This document shows positions 19,365-28,400 of a DNA stretch of 64,000 nucleotides, in pieces. Origin of the DNA: an uncultured Prevotella sp. (GTDB taxonomy: Bacteria; Bacteroidota; Bacteroidia; Bacteroidales; Bacteroidaceae); contig CAJOPT010000097.1 in NCBI GenBank assembly GCA_905236455.1, positions 1 to 64,000 on the forward strand, given 5' to 3'. The notes under the pieces are model-generated. The model saw only the letters and a list, made by a program, of their open reading frames with translations. It searched no databases and was not told the DNA's origin. Position 1 is the stretch's first letter, and every line of letters starts with the position of its first letter. Position numbers and translations under genes: made by a program.

Positions 19365-20621
19365 TTATCTTGTTGATATCTCCTGATAGCCGACGAGCAG
19401 GTCTGTCCTGCCGCCTGGCGCACGGTAGTAAGCAAGTGCCTGGTATTTGTTCTCGGTCTGATAAAAGCTACCTTCGGTAGGACAAATGTGTACCTTGCCT
19501 TCAGCATCGAGGGTCACGTATTGGTAAGAATAGTATCCGAGCTTCAGCCGCACCACGGTCTCGTATGTCTTTGTGTCGTCGTTATATGTCAACCGATATT
19601 GTGGAAGAAAACGGTCGCAGGTCCAGTTGCCGTTTACATATACGTCGTCTTTAAGTCTCTCAGGACACTGAAGCTGAAAATGCACAGACATGTAGTCGCT
19701 CGTGAAGTCTGAGTCGACATTGTCGGAGTTTCGTATGAGGAAGGCGCCGTTGGCATCCTCGTCATATATGTAGTTGGGGCGTGGCTGTGAGAGGTATGGA
19801 TATGCATGATATTCCTCACCGTCCCATCTTATCTTGTCAATACCCATGGATGCTACGTCTGTACTGAGAATCTCAAACTTGCGGTATTCGTTCCCGGCGT
19901 CAAAGATAAGGTTTTTGTTATGATCCCAGCGTAACCTGTCCGGCATGATGTACTGGGGGCTTGGATTCCAGCAGGCATTGTCCCATCGTCCGTTTTGCAG
20001 GACAACCGTCTTTATCTGCTCCTGATGGTTGGTGACACTGATGGTGCTGTAGGCAAGCTCCATCGACACTTGCTGATGTGAGTTGTTGATGTCTATGTCT
20101 GTGTTTGTCGTCACAGACAAGCCCAGTCCCATCAGTGGTTCTACCACCATAAAGCATGCGGTAAGCACAGGTGTGTCATCATTGTCCTCATCACATACCG
20201 TCAGCTTGTAGTTGCCGCTCATCTTGATGCGACACTTCTCGTTTGGTATTTGCAGGCTATAGTGTGTGTAGAGCACGTTTGTGAGCAGTGACTCTTGCAC
20301 ATCGTCAATGGTGTTCCCACTGGAGAAACCGTCACAATAGTCGCTTGCGAACAGTTCCTCCGATGGTCGCCAGTCGGCTTCGCAATGTTCCAGCTTGTAA
20401 GTGTAACGGTGATACTCATGGGTCATGTCATCAAAGCTGATGTCAACATACCCGTTGGACAAATCCATTACGGGCATGCTTGACAGCCACTTGCCGTTGG
20501 CTATAACCTGCAGTGATTGTATACCTTCGCTTAAGATCTCATGTCTTTGGGCGAAGCTATGGGCACACCAACCATTAAGTGTGGTAATCATCAGGATGAG
20601 AATAGCCTTTCTGAAAACCAT
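19365..20621 (-). CDS. DUF5103 protein, type IX secretion plug-like
   Basis: LSEGIQSLQVIANGKWLSSMPVMDLSNGYVDISFDDM...YTYKLEHCEADW; family resemblance. Confidence 0.8.
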   Translation of the reverse strand: MVFRKAILILMITTLNGWCAHSFAQRHEILSEGIQSLQVIANGKWLSSMPVMDLSNGYVDISFDDMTHEYHRYTYKLEHCEADWRPSEELFASDYCDGFSSGNTIDDVQESLLTNVLYTHYSLQIPNEKCRIKMSGNYKLTVCDEDNDDTPVLTACFMVVEPLMGLGLSVTTNTDIDINNSHQQVSMELAYSTISVTNHQEQIKTVVLQNGRWDNACWNPSPQYIMPDRLRWDHNKNLIFDAGNEYRKFEILSTDVASMGIDKIRWDGEEYHAYPYLSQPRPNYIYDEDANGAFLIRNSDNVDSDFTSDYMSVHFQLQCPERLKDDVYVNGNWTCDRFLPQYRLTYNDDTKTYETVVRLKLGYYSYQYVTLDAEGKVHICPTEGSFYQTENKYQALAYYRAPGGRTDLLVGYQEISTR

Positions 20622-20639
20622 TCCTTGTGAGTTCTTTTA

Positions 20640-21968
20640 TTAGAAAACCTTGTCGTCAAGAATCTCGAAGCCGCAATATGGAACGAGACATTTAGGGACG
20701 CGGATACCGTCAGGTGTCTGGTTGTTTTCTATGATAGCCGCAACGATGCGGGGCAAGGCAAGGGCAGAGCCGTTAAGGGTGTGGCAAAGCTCTATCTTCT
20801 TGTCCTCGGCATGACGGTAGCGGCACTTCAGACGGTTTGCCTGATATGTGTCGAAATTACTTACCGACGAAACCTCAAGCCAGCGTTTCTGAGCTTCGGA
20901 ATATACCTCGAAGTCATAGCAGATGGCTGAAGTGAAACTCTGGTCACCGCCGCACAAGAGCAGTATGCGATAGGGGAGCTCAAGTTTCTTTAGCAGCCCT
21001 TCTACGTGCTCAAGCATCTCCTTGTGACTCTCTTTGGAGTGCTCAGGGGTGTCGATACGTACAATCTCTATCTTAGAGAACTCATGCAGGCGGTTCAAAC
21101 CGCGTACATCCTTGCCGTAGCTTCCAGCCTCTCTGCGGAAGCACTCAGTGTAAGCGCAGTTCTTTATAGGAAGGTCTTTCTCATCGAGGATGACGTCACG
21201 ATAGATATTCGTAACAGGAACCTCGGCTGTCGGGATAAGATAGAAGTCATCTTCCTCGCAGTGATACATCTGACCTTCTTTGTCTGGCAGCTGACCGGTG
21301 CCGTAACCGGAGGCGGCGTTCACTACCGTAGGCGGCATCAGCTCAGTATATCCGCTCTTGCGTGCCTCGTCAAGGAAGAAGTTTATCAAGGCGCGCTGCA
21401 GGCGGGCACCTTTACCGACATATACAGGGAATCCCGCACCGGTAATCTTTACTCCTAAGTCGAAGTCTATAAGGTTGTATTTCTTGGCAAGCTCCCAGTG
21501 AGGCAGCTTCGCCTCACCGTTCTCTGGTGCGACACTCCAGTTTCCTACGGTGTCTCCTTCCTTACATTCACAGAGGTTGCTCTTCACAACGTGGTTGTCA
21601 TTGGCTGTCTTTCCCTCAGGAACCTCATCGTATGGTATGTTAGGAATCTGGCAGAGAAGGGTGGTGAGCTCACGCTCGGCACTTTCCATCTCTTCCTTTA
21701 GAGCTTTCTCCGACTGTTTCATTTCGCTCACGCGGGCTTTCACTTGTTCGGCCTCTTCGCGCTTTCCGTCTTTCATCAGACCGCCAATCTGTTTTGAGAG
21801 CTGGTTGCTCTCTGCTTTCGTCGCATCCATCTTTTGCTGGGCTTCACGACGACGTTTGTCTACTGCCAATACGTTTTCTATGGCTTCTCTCGCACCGTCG
21901 AAGTGTTTCTTCTCCAATCCGCGGATCACTCGCTCGGTGTCGTCTTTTATAAGATTCAATGTAAGCAT
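20640..21968 (-). CDS. serS: Seryl-tRNA synthetase
   Basis: MLTLNLIKDDTERVIRGLEKKHFDGA, TAEVPVTN, CFRREAGSYGKDVRGLNRLHEFSKIE. Confidence 0.97.
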   Translation of the reverse strand: MLTLNLIKDDTERVIRGLEKKHFDGAREAIENVLAVDKRRREAQQKMDATKAESNQLSKQIGGLMKDGKREEAEQVKARVSEMKQSEKALKEEMESAERELTTLLCQIPNIPYDEVPEGKTANDNHVVKSNLCECKEGDTVGNWSVAPENGEAKLPHWELAKKYNLIDFDLGVKITGAGFPVYVGKGARLQRALINFFLDEARKSGYTELMPPTVVNAASGYGTGQLPDKEGQMYHCEEDDFYLIPTAEVPVTNIYRDVILDEKDLPIKNCAYTECFRREAGSYGKDVRGLNRLHEFSKIEIVRIDTPEHSKESHKEMLEHVEGLLKKLELPYRILLLCGGDQSFTSAICYDFEVYSEAQKRWLEVSSVSNFDTYQANRLKCRYRHAEDKKIELCHTLNGSALALPRIVAAIIENNQTPDGIRVPKCLVPYCGFEILDDKVF

Positions 21969-22070
21969 ATATGAATATCTTTATAATGTATATTTATATT
22001 AGCATTTCTAAATTGTTTGCAAAAGTACAAAAAAAAGATGATTCGTACAAAGAATTCCCGATTTCAATTC

Positions 22071-22727
22071 TCAATTCTCTTCATATTCTGTCTGGTCCTC
22101 AATACCGGCTTTCTCCAAAGCCTCCTTGCGCTCCACGCATGTGCCGCATTTGCCACAATGACGCTCACCGCCCTTGTAGCACGACCATGTCTCGGAATAG
22201 TCTATGCCCAGTGACTTTCCGCGGCGGGCAATGTCTTCCTTGGTTATGTTGGTGTATGGGGTGTGAAGCCTTACCTTGACATACGTTCCGGCTTCTGCGG
22301 CGGAGTCAAAGGCGTTAACAAACTCCGGGGTACAATCTGGATATATGGTGTGGTCGCCGCCATGGTTCGCCATCATTACATACTTCAATCCGTTCGACTC
22401 TGCTATGCCAACGGCAATGGACAGCATGATGCCGTTGCGGAAAGGTACCACAGTTGACTTCATGTTCTCGTCTTCGTAATGACCTTCCGGGATAGCCTCG
22501 CTGCCTTCTAAGAGTGAGCTTTTGAAATACTTCGACATGAACTCCAATGGTATCACAATGTGTGGAATGCCAAGACGCTCACAATGTAACTTTGCAAAAG
22601 GTATCTCCTTTGCGTTGTGATTACTGCCATAGTCGAATGACACAGCCAAGGCTATACGTGCCTGCTCGTCATATAATAACGTGATGGAATCCATTCCACC
22701 GCTTACAATAATAATACTATCTTTCAT
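22071..22727 (-). CDS. queC: 7-cyano-7-deazaguanine synthase
   Basis: VSGGMDSITLLYD, CYKGGERHCGKCGTCVERKEAL. Confidence 0.95.
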   Translation of the reverse strand: MKDSIIIVSGGMDSITLLYDEQARIALAVSFDYGSNHNAKEIPFAKLHCERLGIPHIVIPLEFMSKYFKSSLLEGSEAIPEGHYEDENMKSTVVPFRNGIMLSIAVGIAESNGLKYVMMANHGGDHTIYPDCTPEFVNAFDSAAEAGTYVKVRLHTPYTNITKEDIARRGKSLGIDYSETWSCYKGGERHCGKCGTCVERKEALEKAGIEDQTEYEEN

Positions 22728-22746
22728 CTCTCTGAGTGATTGTGTG

Positions 22747-23301
22747 TTAGTATATGCTGTTAAAGTTTAATATTATTAGTTTCATTGCCTCGGCTGCCCC
22801 TAAGATATACTCAGCCGACGACATGTACATCGACTCTCCCGTTCGGGCAGGTACCGACTTTATGAGTTTGCCGTTGTCGTAATAGAAACGCCACTCAATG
22901 GTGTTACCATCGGTGTCTAAACCACGCTGATAGCAGAACAACAGGGCTCCTGTGTCGGGGTCAAACAGCATCTCACGGTATACCTTGCTACTCCTTTCTG
23001 AAGTCTCCCGGGTCAGTAGTGGCCTTGCTGTGTTAAAGTCTGCTCTCTCATAATCGTCACTTATGTCCAAGAACACCTCAGTGTTTGTCAGTACCACACC
23101 TCCGCCAGCATAGTTTGCCCGTGACTTGAACTCGAGAGTGTGACAACCATGTTCCATCCATTCGTCAGTGTTCTTCCACTTTGCAATCTCCTGAGCGTAG
23201 TTGTATTGCTCACGAATCTTTTTTACCTTAGCCTCAACTGATTGTGCTGATACTATCTGCGGAAGCAACAGTGTCATGATGATTAATAATAGCTTTCTCA
23301 T
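22747..23301 (-). CDS. Secreted protein of unknown function
   Basis: 184 aa, signal peptide ending VSAQ. Confidence 0.6.
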   Translation of the reverse strand: MRKLLLIIMTLLLPQIVSAQSVEAKVKKIREQYNYAQEIAKWKNTDEWMEHGCHTLEFKSRANYAGGGVVLTNTEVFLDISDDYERADFNTARPLLTRETSERSSKVYREMLFDPDTGALLFCYQRGLDTDGNTIEWRFYYDNGKLIKSVPARTGESMYMSSAEYILGAAEAMKLIILNFNSIY

Positions 23302-23464
23302 AATTTTATCTTGTCAGAAATTACACACTTACTCTCAATGCCGTAAATTAAAAGCGGCAGAATATCATTAATGACATCGCAAAGGTAAGAAAAAAAATCA
23401 AATTATTTTCCATAATCCCAAAAAGTTATTATCTTTGCATAGCTTAACCTGTTTCTTACTTTAA

Positions 23465-23702
23465 ATGGACGTGTCATGTGAAATCTCATTGAAATATCAA
23501 AGCTACAGGTAATTATGACTTTTTGGCTACCTGTGTAGAAGCTACTGCTCATACATTAGGTGTTGGCTATAAGGAGGTGTACGATCGAATGGAAAAGGTT
23601 AATATGATAGACGAATACATCTACCCCTGTTATGAGACTCTCCATACAGAGAGTCGTGAGAATATCGCCAAAGGTATGATAGAGTGTTTTCGTTTTTGGT
23701 AA
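23465..23702 (+). pseudogene. Frameshifted DUF3791-like gene remnant
   Basis: Frame 23511-23702 gives NYDFLATCVEATAHTLGVGYKEVYDRMEKVNMIDEYIYPCYETLHTESRENIAKGMIECFRFW*; ATG at 23465 is one frame off; TATCTTTG promoter box at 23430-23437. Confidence 0.55.
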
Positions 23703-23925
23703 ATTTGATAAAGCCATTATTGGTTGTAAAGCCATCCTTATCGGACTCATAACAGCCCTTGTCTGTGAAGGTTATGTAATGAGCATCGTCGTTCTTGTTC
23801 GTCTTTGCTCCGTTCTTGACAATCATCACACGCTTGTATAGATAAGTTTTCTGTGCAAACATGGCTTTTGTTCCTGCTATAGATAGCAAGAAGGAACAAA
23901 TCATGAGAAAATTTAACTGTTTCAT
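23599..23925 (-). pseudogene. Truncated secreted protein gene; C-terminus reads antisense through the DUF3791-like remnant
   Basis: Signal peptide, then sequence to about residue 74; residues ~75-108 overlap the plus-strand remnant. Confidence 0.45.
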
Positions 23926-24279
23926 ACGCCTTTATTCTTAGTTAATACTAAATCCTTTTTTCAACAAGTTTGCACTAACTCATGGATATGAAAAGAGTGC
24001 GCTCCTGCCATATCCCACTCAGGTTCACCACAAACCTCAAATCTGTATGGAGAAGACGCACTCTTGGTACGTACTCCAAACCAGATTTGATTCATTGCTC
24101 GTCGTTCCATTCCGAGGTGGTGATTCGAGTGGGAATTTGAGCAAATAAAAAGTGGTGTTTCAAAAGAAACACGGTACAAATATTCTTCGTAATCACAAAG
24201 AAAAAGAGAAGGATTTTGAATGACTGACTTTACAAATTCAACAAATTCAACCCGCTCGGTTGGATTTGCAATCCAACCA

Positions 24280-24400
24280 CTATGAATAGAAGGATTTTCA
24301 ATCCGTAATAAAGCTTTTTCAGCATTACAAACGCCTATACTCAATGTGGTCGGATTGCAAATCCTACTGAGCGACGGGAAGGTTTCCGCGGCTGCAGCAC
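24280..24400. repeat. REP-like palindrome-containing repeat, copy 1 (degenerate)
   Basis: AGCATTACAAACGCCTATACTCAATGTGGTCGGATTGCAAATCCTACTGAGCG; related to 25045-25130. Confidence 0.55.
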
Positions 24401-24484
24401 CCCCCAAATGTGATAGCGTGACAGCAGAAATGTAAAAAACAAATATTGTTTTTAGCAGAAACCATGATAGCATACTTTTGCTTT

Positions 24485-24557
24485 GCTAAAAACTAATTTT
24501 TAAAAAACGTATTTTTGCGTCACGCGTCACACTTTGGGGTAAAGTTTAAAGGAGGTC
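24485..24557. repeat. Left arm of 73-bp imperfect inverted repeat
   Basis: GCTAAAAACTAATTTTTAAAAAACGTATTTTTGCGTCACGCGTCACACTTTGGGGTAAAGTTTAAAGGAGGTC; 62/73 identical to the reverse complement of 25300-25372. Confidence 0.9.
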
Positions 24558-24654
24558 CCGCATCAAGTGCGGGATGTGGGAATGGGTTGTGCGGGATGAG
24601 GTTTTAGAGGTTAAAGACGGCGGAGCGATTATGTAAAAGCAAAGCTTCTGGCGG

Positions 24655-24695
24655 AAAGTTGTTACAAGAATTTTAAAAGTTGTAACAACTTTTTT
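24655..24695 (+). terminator. Terminator-like hairpin inside the noncoding element
   Basis: AAAGTTGTTACAA ... TTGTAACAACTTT followed by T-run; perfect 13-bp stem. Confidence 0.6.
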
Positions 24696-25044
24696 CTCAA
24701 AGCATAGCTATTGTAATTGAAGATGTATGCTTTAGCAAGTCTATATGATAGCTCTGCGATGTCAATATCAATGCTAATGGAGATCTCGCATCGAGTGTGG
24801 GATGAGGGAAAAGGGGGTACGGGATGAGGTGTTTTTATGGGTGTCGTGTCGCATTTGCGTCACAGGTTTGCCAACAGGCAGGCTAGAATGTTCCCAAAAA
24901 TGCGATGTGACGCACGTGAGACGCACCCGAAATGCCTATTTTTAAGCGAAATATGCCATTTTGAGATTAAATACCCCTTGATTATCAAGTATTTACGGGT
25001 AATACTTTAGCTGTGACGCAAGTGTGACAGGTTTCCTGTATTTA

Positions 25045-25130
25045 GCATTTCAAATGCTAATACTCAATACGGTTGGATTGCAAATCCAACCGCGCGAGGA
25101 GCGGGTTGTAACGGCAGCCTTACGGCTGGA
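25045..25130. repeat. REP-like palindrome-containing repeat, copy 2
   Basis: AGCATTTCAAATGCTAATACTCAATACGGTTGGATTGCAAATCCAACCGCGCG. Confidence 0.55.
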
Positions 25131-25299
25131 AATTAAACAAAATGAAAACAAAATTTCATAGGAGTCTTTTATATATCAGGAGTCTTCTCTCTCTTAAAAA
25201 CATATCATTCAGGTTAATTTTGAATCCTTTTTGTGAAATTTCTTGCTGAAGCAAGCGTACTGAAGAAACGGTTTCTTTGCGAGCGAAGCGAGTAAACTT

Positions 25300-25372
25300 G
25301 ATCTCCTTTAAACTTTGCACTAAAGTGTGACGCGTGACGCAAATTTACATTTTTCTAAAACTGGTTTTTAGC
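25300..25372. repeat. Right arm of 73-bp imperfect inverted repeat
   Basis: GATCTCCTTTAAACTTTGCACTAAAGTGTGACGCGTGACGCAAATTTACATTTTTCTAAAACTGGTTTTTAGC. Confidence 0.9.
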
Positions 25373-25428
25373 AGATTGCATTCTATGTTAAATTCCTAAT
25401 ATTTTTCTTTGGTACGCTCTTTGCCAAA

Positions 25429-28400
25429 TCAGCGAGACGTGGAAGTGCTTTGTAAGGATTTTATTGAAGTCTTGCGTTTCTTTCCAAAGAGGTCTTTTAG
25501 GTTTGTGAAGTCTTTCTTCATGATGATACCGATGCCTTGTGTGGTAAGTGAGTTGCGTGTGAAATACCGGTCGTTGGTTTGGTTGTATACCTTTACCGCA
25601 ATGTTGCCGTTGGGTAGTAGCAGATATTGCACGTCGAAGTCACCTATGAAGTTCGACTGTTGCGTGTTTACGTTGTCACGGTAGCCGAACTCCCCGTTGA
25701 TGAGCAAGCGGTTGTTTAGCAATCGTCCAGATAACATACCCTCGTATGCGGCATTGTTCCATCCCTCGTCACCTGTGGAGATGTTGGCTCCGAACGTCCA
25801 GTCGTTGTTTTTTACTACGCTTGATAGCACATTGCTTATCTGCTGGCTTAGTGTTCCGCTTAGTATGCTTTGCATGGCGAGTGAGGTTTGGTTCCTTTGT
25901 GCCGCATCCTCTTGAGCCGCATTGTTCGAGCCTTGCGGATAGAACCGTCCTACGGCGAGCAGGTATAGCACTTGTTGGTTGAGATCCTCCTCAGAGTTGA
26001 TAACCGATCGTACCATCTGTGCGGCATCGCTGCTGAGAGTAGGCAGCTCCATGTCGAACGTCACGTTAGGTTTTCCTGCCGTTCCGCCAATGTTCATAAG
26101 GCAGTTGATGCGAATATTGTTTGATGTGAACGACCTGCCCATTTGCAAGTCAGACAGGCTTACTCCGTTGACGGTATACTGACCTTTCAGGTTCAGTGCA
26201 GCGTTGAAAGGGTCTCCTCCGAATACTATTGATCCTCCAGGCTGGAAAATGAAGTCTTTCTTTATGATGTTCTGAATCGTAAGTTTGTAAATGCCATGGT
26301 CAATCTGGTAGTTGCCATACATGTTGAATCCACCCTTGTTGAAGTAGTTGGCACGTATCACTCCCGATCCGTTGAGTGAGATCTTGTCACCGGTGTTCTC
26401 GTCCATAAGCAGCCGTAGCGTGAAGTCAGGCGTGGTATTCACGATGAAGTTCATCCTTATGTCGGTAGGAATCTCCGTTGGAATGTCATTGTCTTGCGTG
26501 TCATCTGTTTCTTGAGACGCAAGCATGGTTCCTGAGTCTGGGTTGACTCTTCCGTTGACTAATCGGGGCGAGTTCCAGTGAATGAAGTTGCCGTCGCTGA
26601 TGCCTTCAGGCTTTGCCGCATTGTATTCAATGAAGCTACCTTTCTCTAAGTTTGCGTTCACGTCGAAGGTGATCTCACCCCGTCTTCCTTTCATATAGCA
26701 GCTTCCGGTTCCGTAGACCGATCCGTAGAATATCTGGTCGCCATAGTCGTGGAAGTCGTATGCGAGTAAGTTATAAGCGTCAACGTTAAGGTCGAATGTC
26801 ATCTTCGTAAGATGCTTGTGGTGTAGTGCTCCGCTGAGTACTCCAATGTTATTGTTCTTGTCGTAAACGGTATCGTTCTTGAATATAATCTCATCTGGAA
26901 CGGCAACGACGGTGTCGTTTCTCAATGTGTAGGTTGTGTTCAGGGTTGTGATGTCCAGCTTGCCATTGGCAACAACCTTACCTACGAGATTGATTTCTTT
27001 AAGGTCTCCTACAACCCGGCAGTCGCCGTATGCATTTGCTTGTATGTTATCCATGAATGAGCCGCAGAAGTTCTTCATAAACTCAAGCCTTGTGCCCTTT
27101 GCCTGAATGCCCAGGTCGATATAGTTTTTCTTTGGTGACACATACCCGTCAATGAGGGTTTGTATCTCTGGTGTGTCATCGGCAATGGCATGGATGTTTA
27201 TTTGTCCCTCTTCCTTCTCGAACGAGGCATTTGCGTGTAGGGTTCCCATCCTTCCTTTCTCAAACGTGAAGTCTCTTACGTCAATTCTCGCCTGTGCCTG
27301 TATGTTGTTGAAGAGATTTCTCACGACAGCCTTTCCGGAGGCGTACCCACCGAACTCAACACTATGGAAGTCGACAAGGTTCAAGACATATTCTACATCA
27401 ATGTCGTGCAAGTCAACGCTTAGTGAGTCGTTTGGAGACTTAGATGCGACACCACTTACAATGATGTGTTGTTTTGAGTTGTTAACCTGAAAATGGTCTA
27501 TGAGGAGCCGGTCCTTAGAATAGATTATGTCGGATGGTTGCACGTCGAGCTTTACATCACCGAAGTTGATAACCGACGGGTGTATTATGGTATGAGCGGC
27601 AGCCTGTCCGTTGTCGTTGAAGAAGAACTCCGTTTCCGCATCCACCTTTCCTCTTATTTGGTCTTCTCCGTCGGAGATGAAGTTAAGGAGTGTTGCCAGT
27701 TTGTCGTTTATTGCCTTTGCGTTGAGCTTCAGTGCGAGAGGCTTTCCGTTGTCGCTGACCTTGTTAAGGCTTGTGTTCAGACATAGAGTGTCGCCTACGG
27801 TGTTCAACCGCAGCAATCCCTCGGTAAGGTGGTAGCTGTCGTAAGTCACATCAGGGAAGCCGAGCGTCATGTCTACTTGTCTCGCATGATCGTTGAGTGT
27901 GCCTTCCAGCCATACAGGTCTCTGCATGTCGACTGGAAGTTTCAGCAATGTCCTCAGCCATTGTGAGTCTTTTATGTTTAATGATATATTAAAGTCGTTG
28001 TTTGTGGCATACTGGTGCCTTGGCAGCCCCGGAAGGGCGTGCAGTTTGCTACCAACGAGATTGGCGAAGCTTTGTGGGATGCTCATGTAGTCATAGCTTC
28101 CTTCGATGTAGGCGTCAAGGTAGTCACATGCAACGTTTGTAAACCTCTTCTTTCCGCGTGAGCCAGATTCCAGGCTTGCCGCATTCAGGTGCCAAGTTCC
28201 GTCACTGCCACTTACGTTGAGGTTTTGAATGTCGAGAGTACCATTTACGTCGCTGATATTTGTTCCCGAGAAATTGGCTTTAGCCTCAAAGCTGAAGGTG
28301 CGGTCACCCAAAGCATCTGTAACCTTCAGTTCTCTTGGGTTGAAATGGTCTACTTTGGCAATGATGTTTGTCGACAACACCGGTGCGAGTCTAACCATTC

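Noticed and set aside
23961-24473. 170-aa minus-strand ORF
   Set aside because: Lies across the REP-like repeats and reads through their palindromes (ICNPTTLSIGVCNAEK, SGWIANPTERV); no recognisable domain; likely spurious.
24485-25372. Hidden tRNA or rRNA in the noncoding element
   Set aside because: No cloverleaf-like arms or conserved rRNA motifs recognised by eye; a tRNAscan/Rfam search would be decisive.
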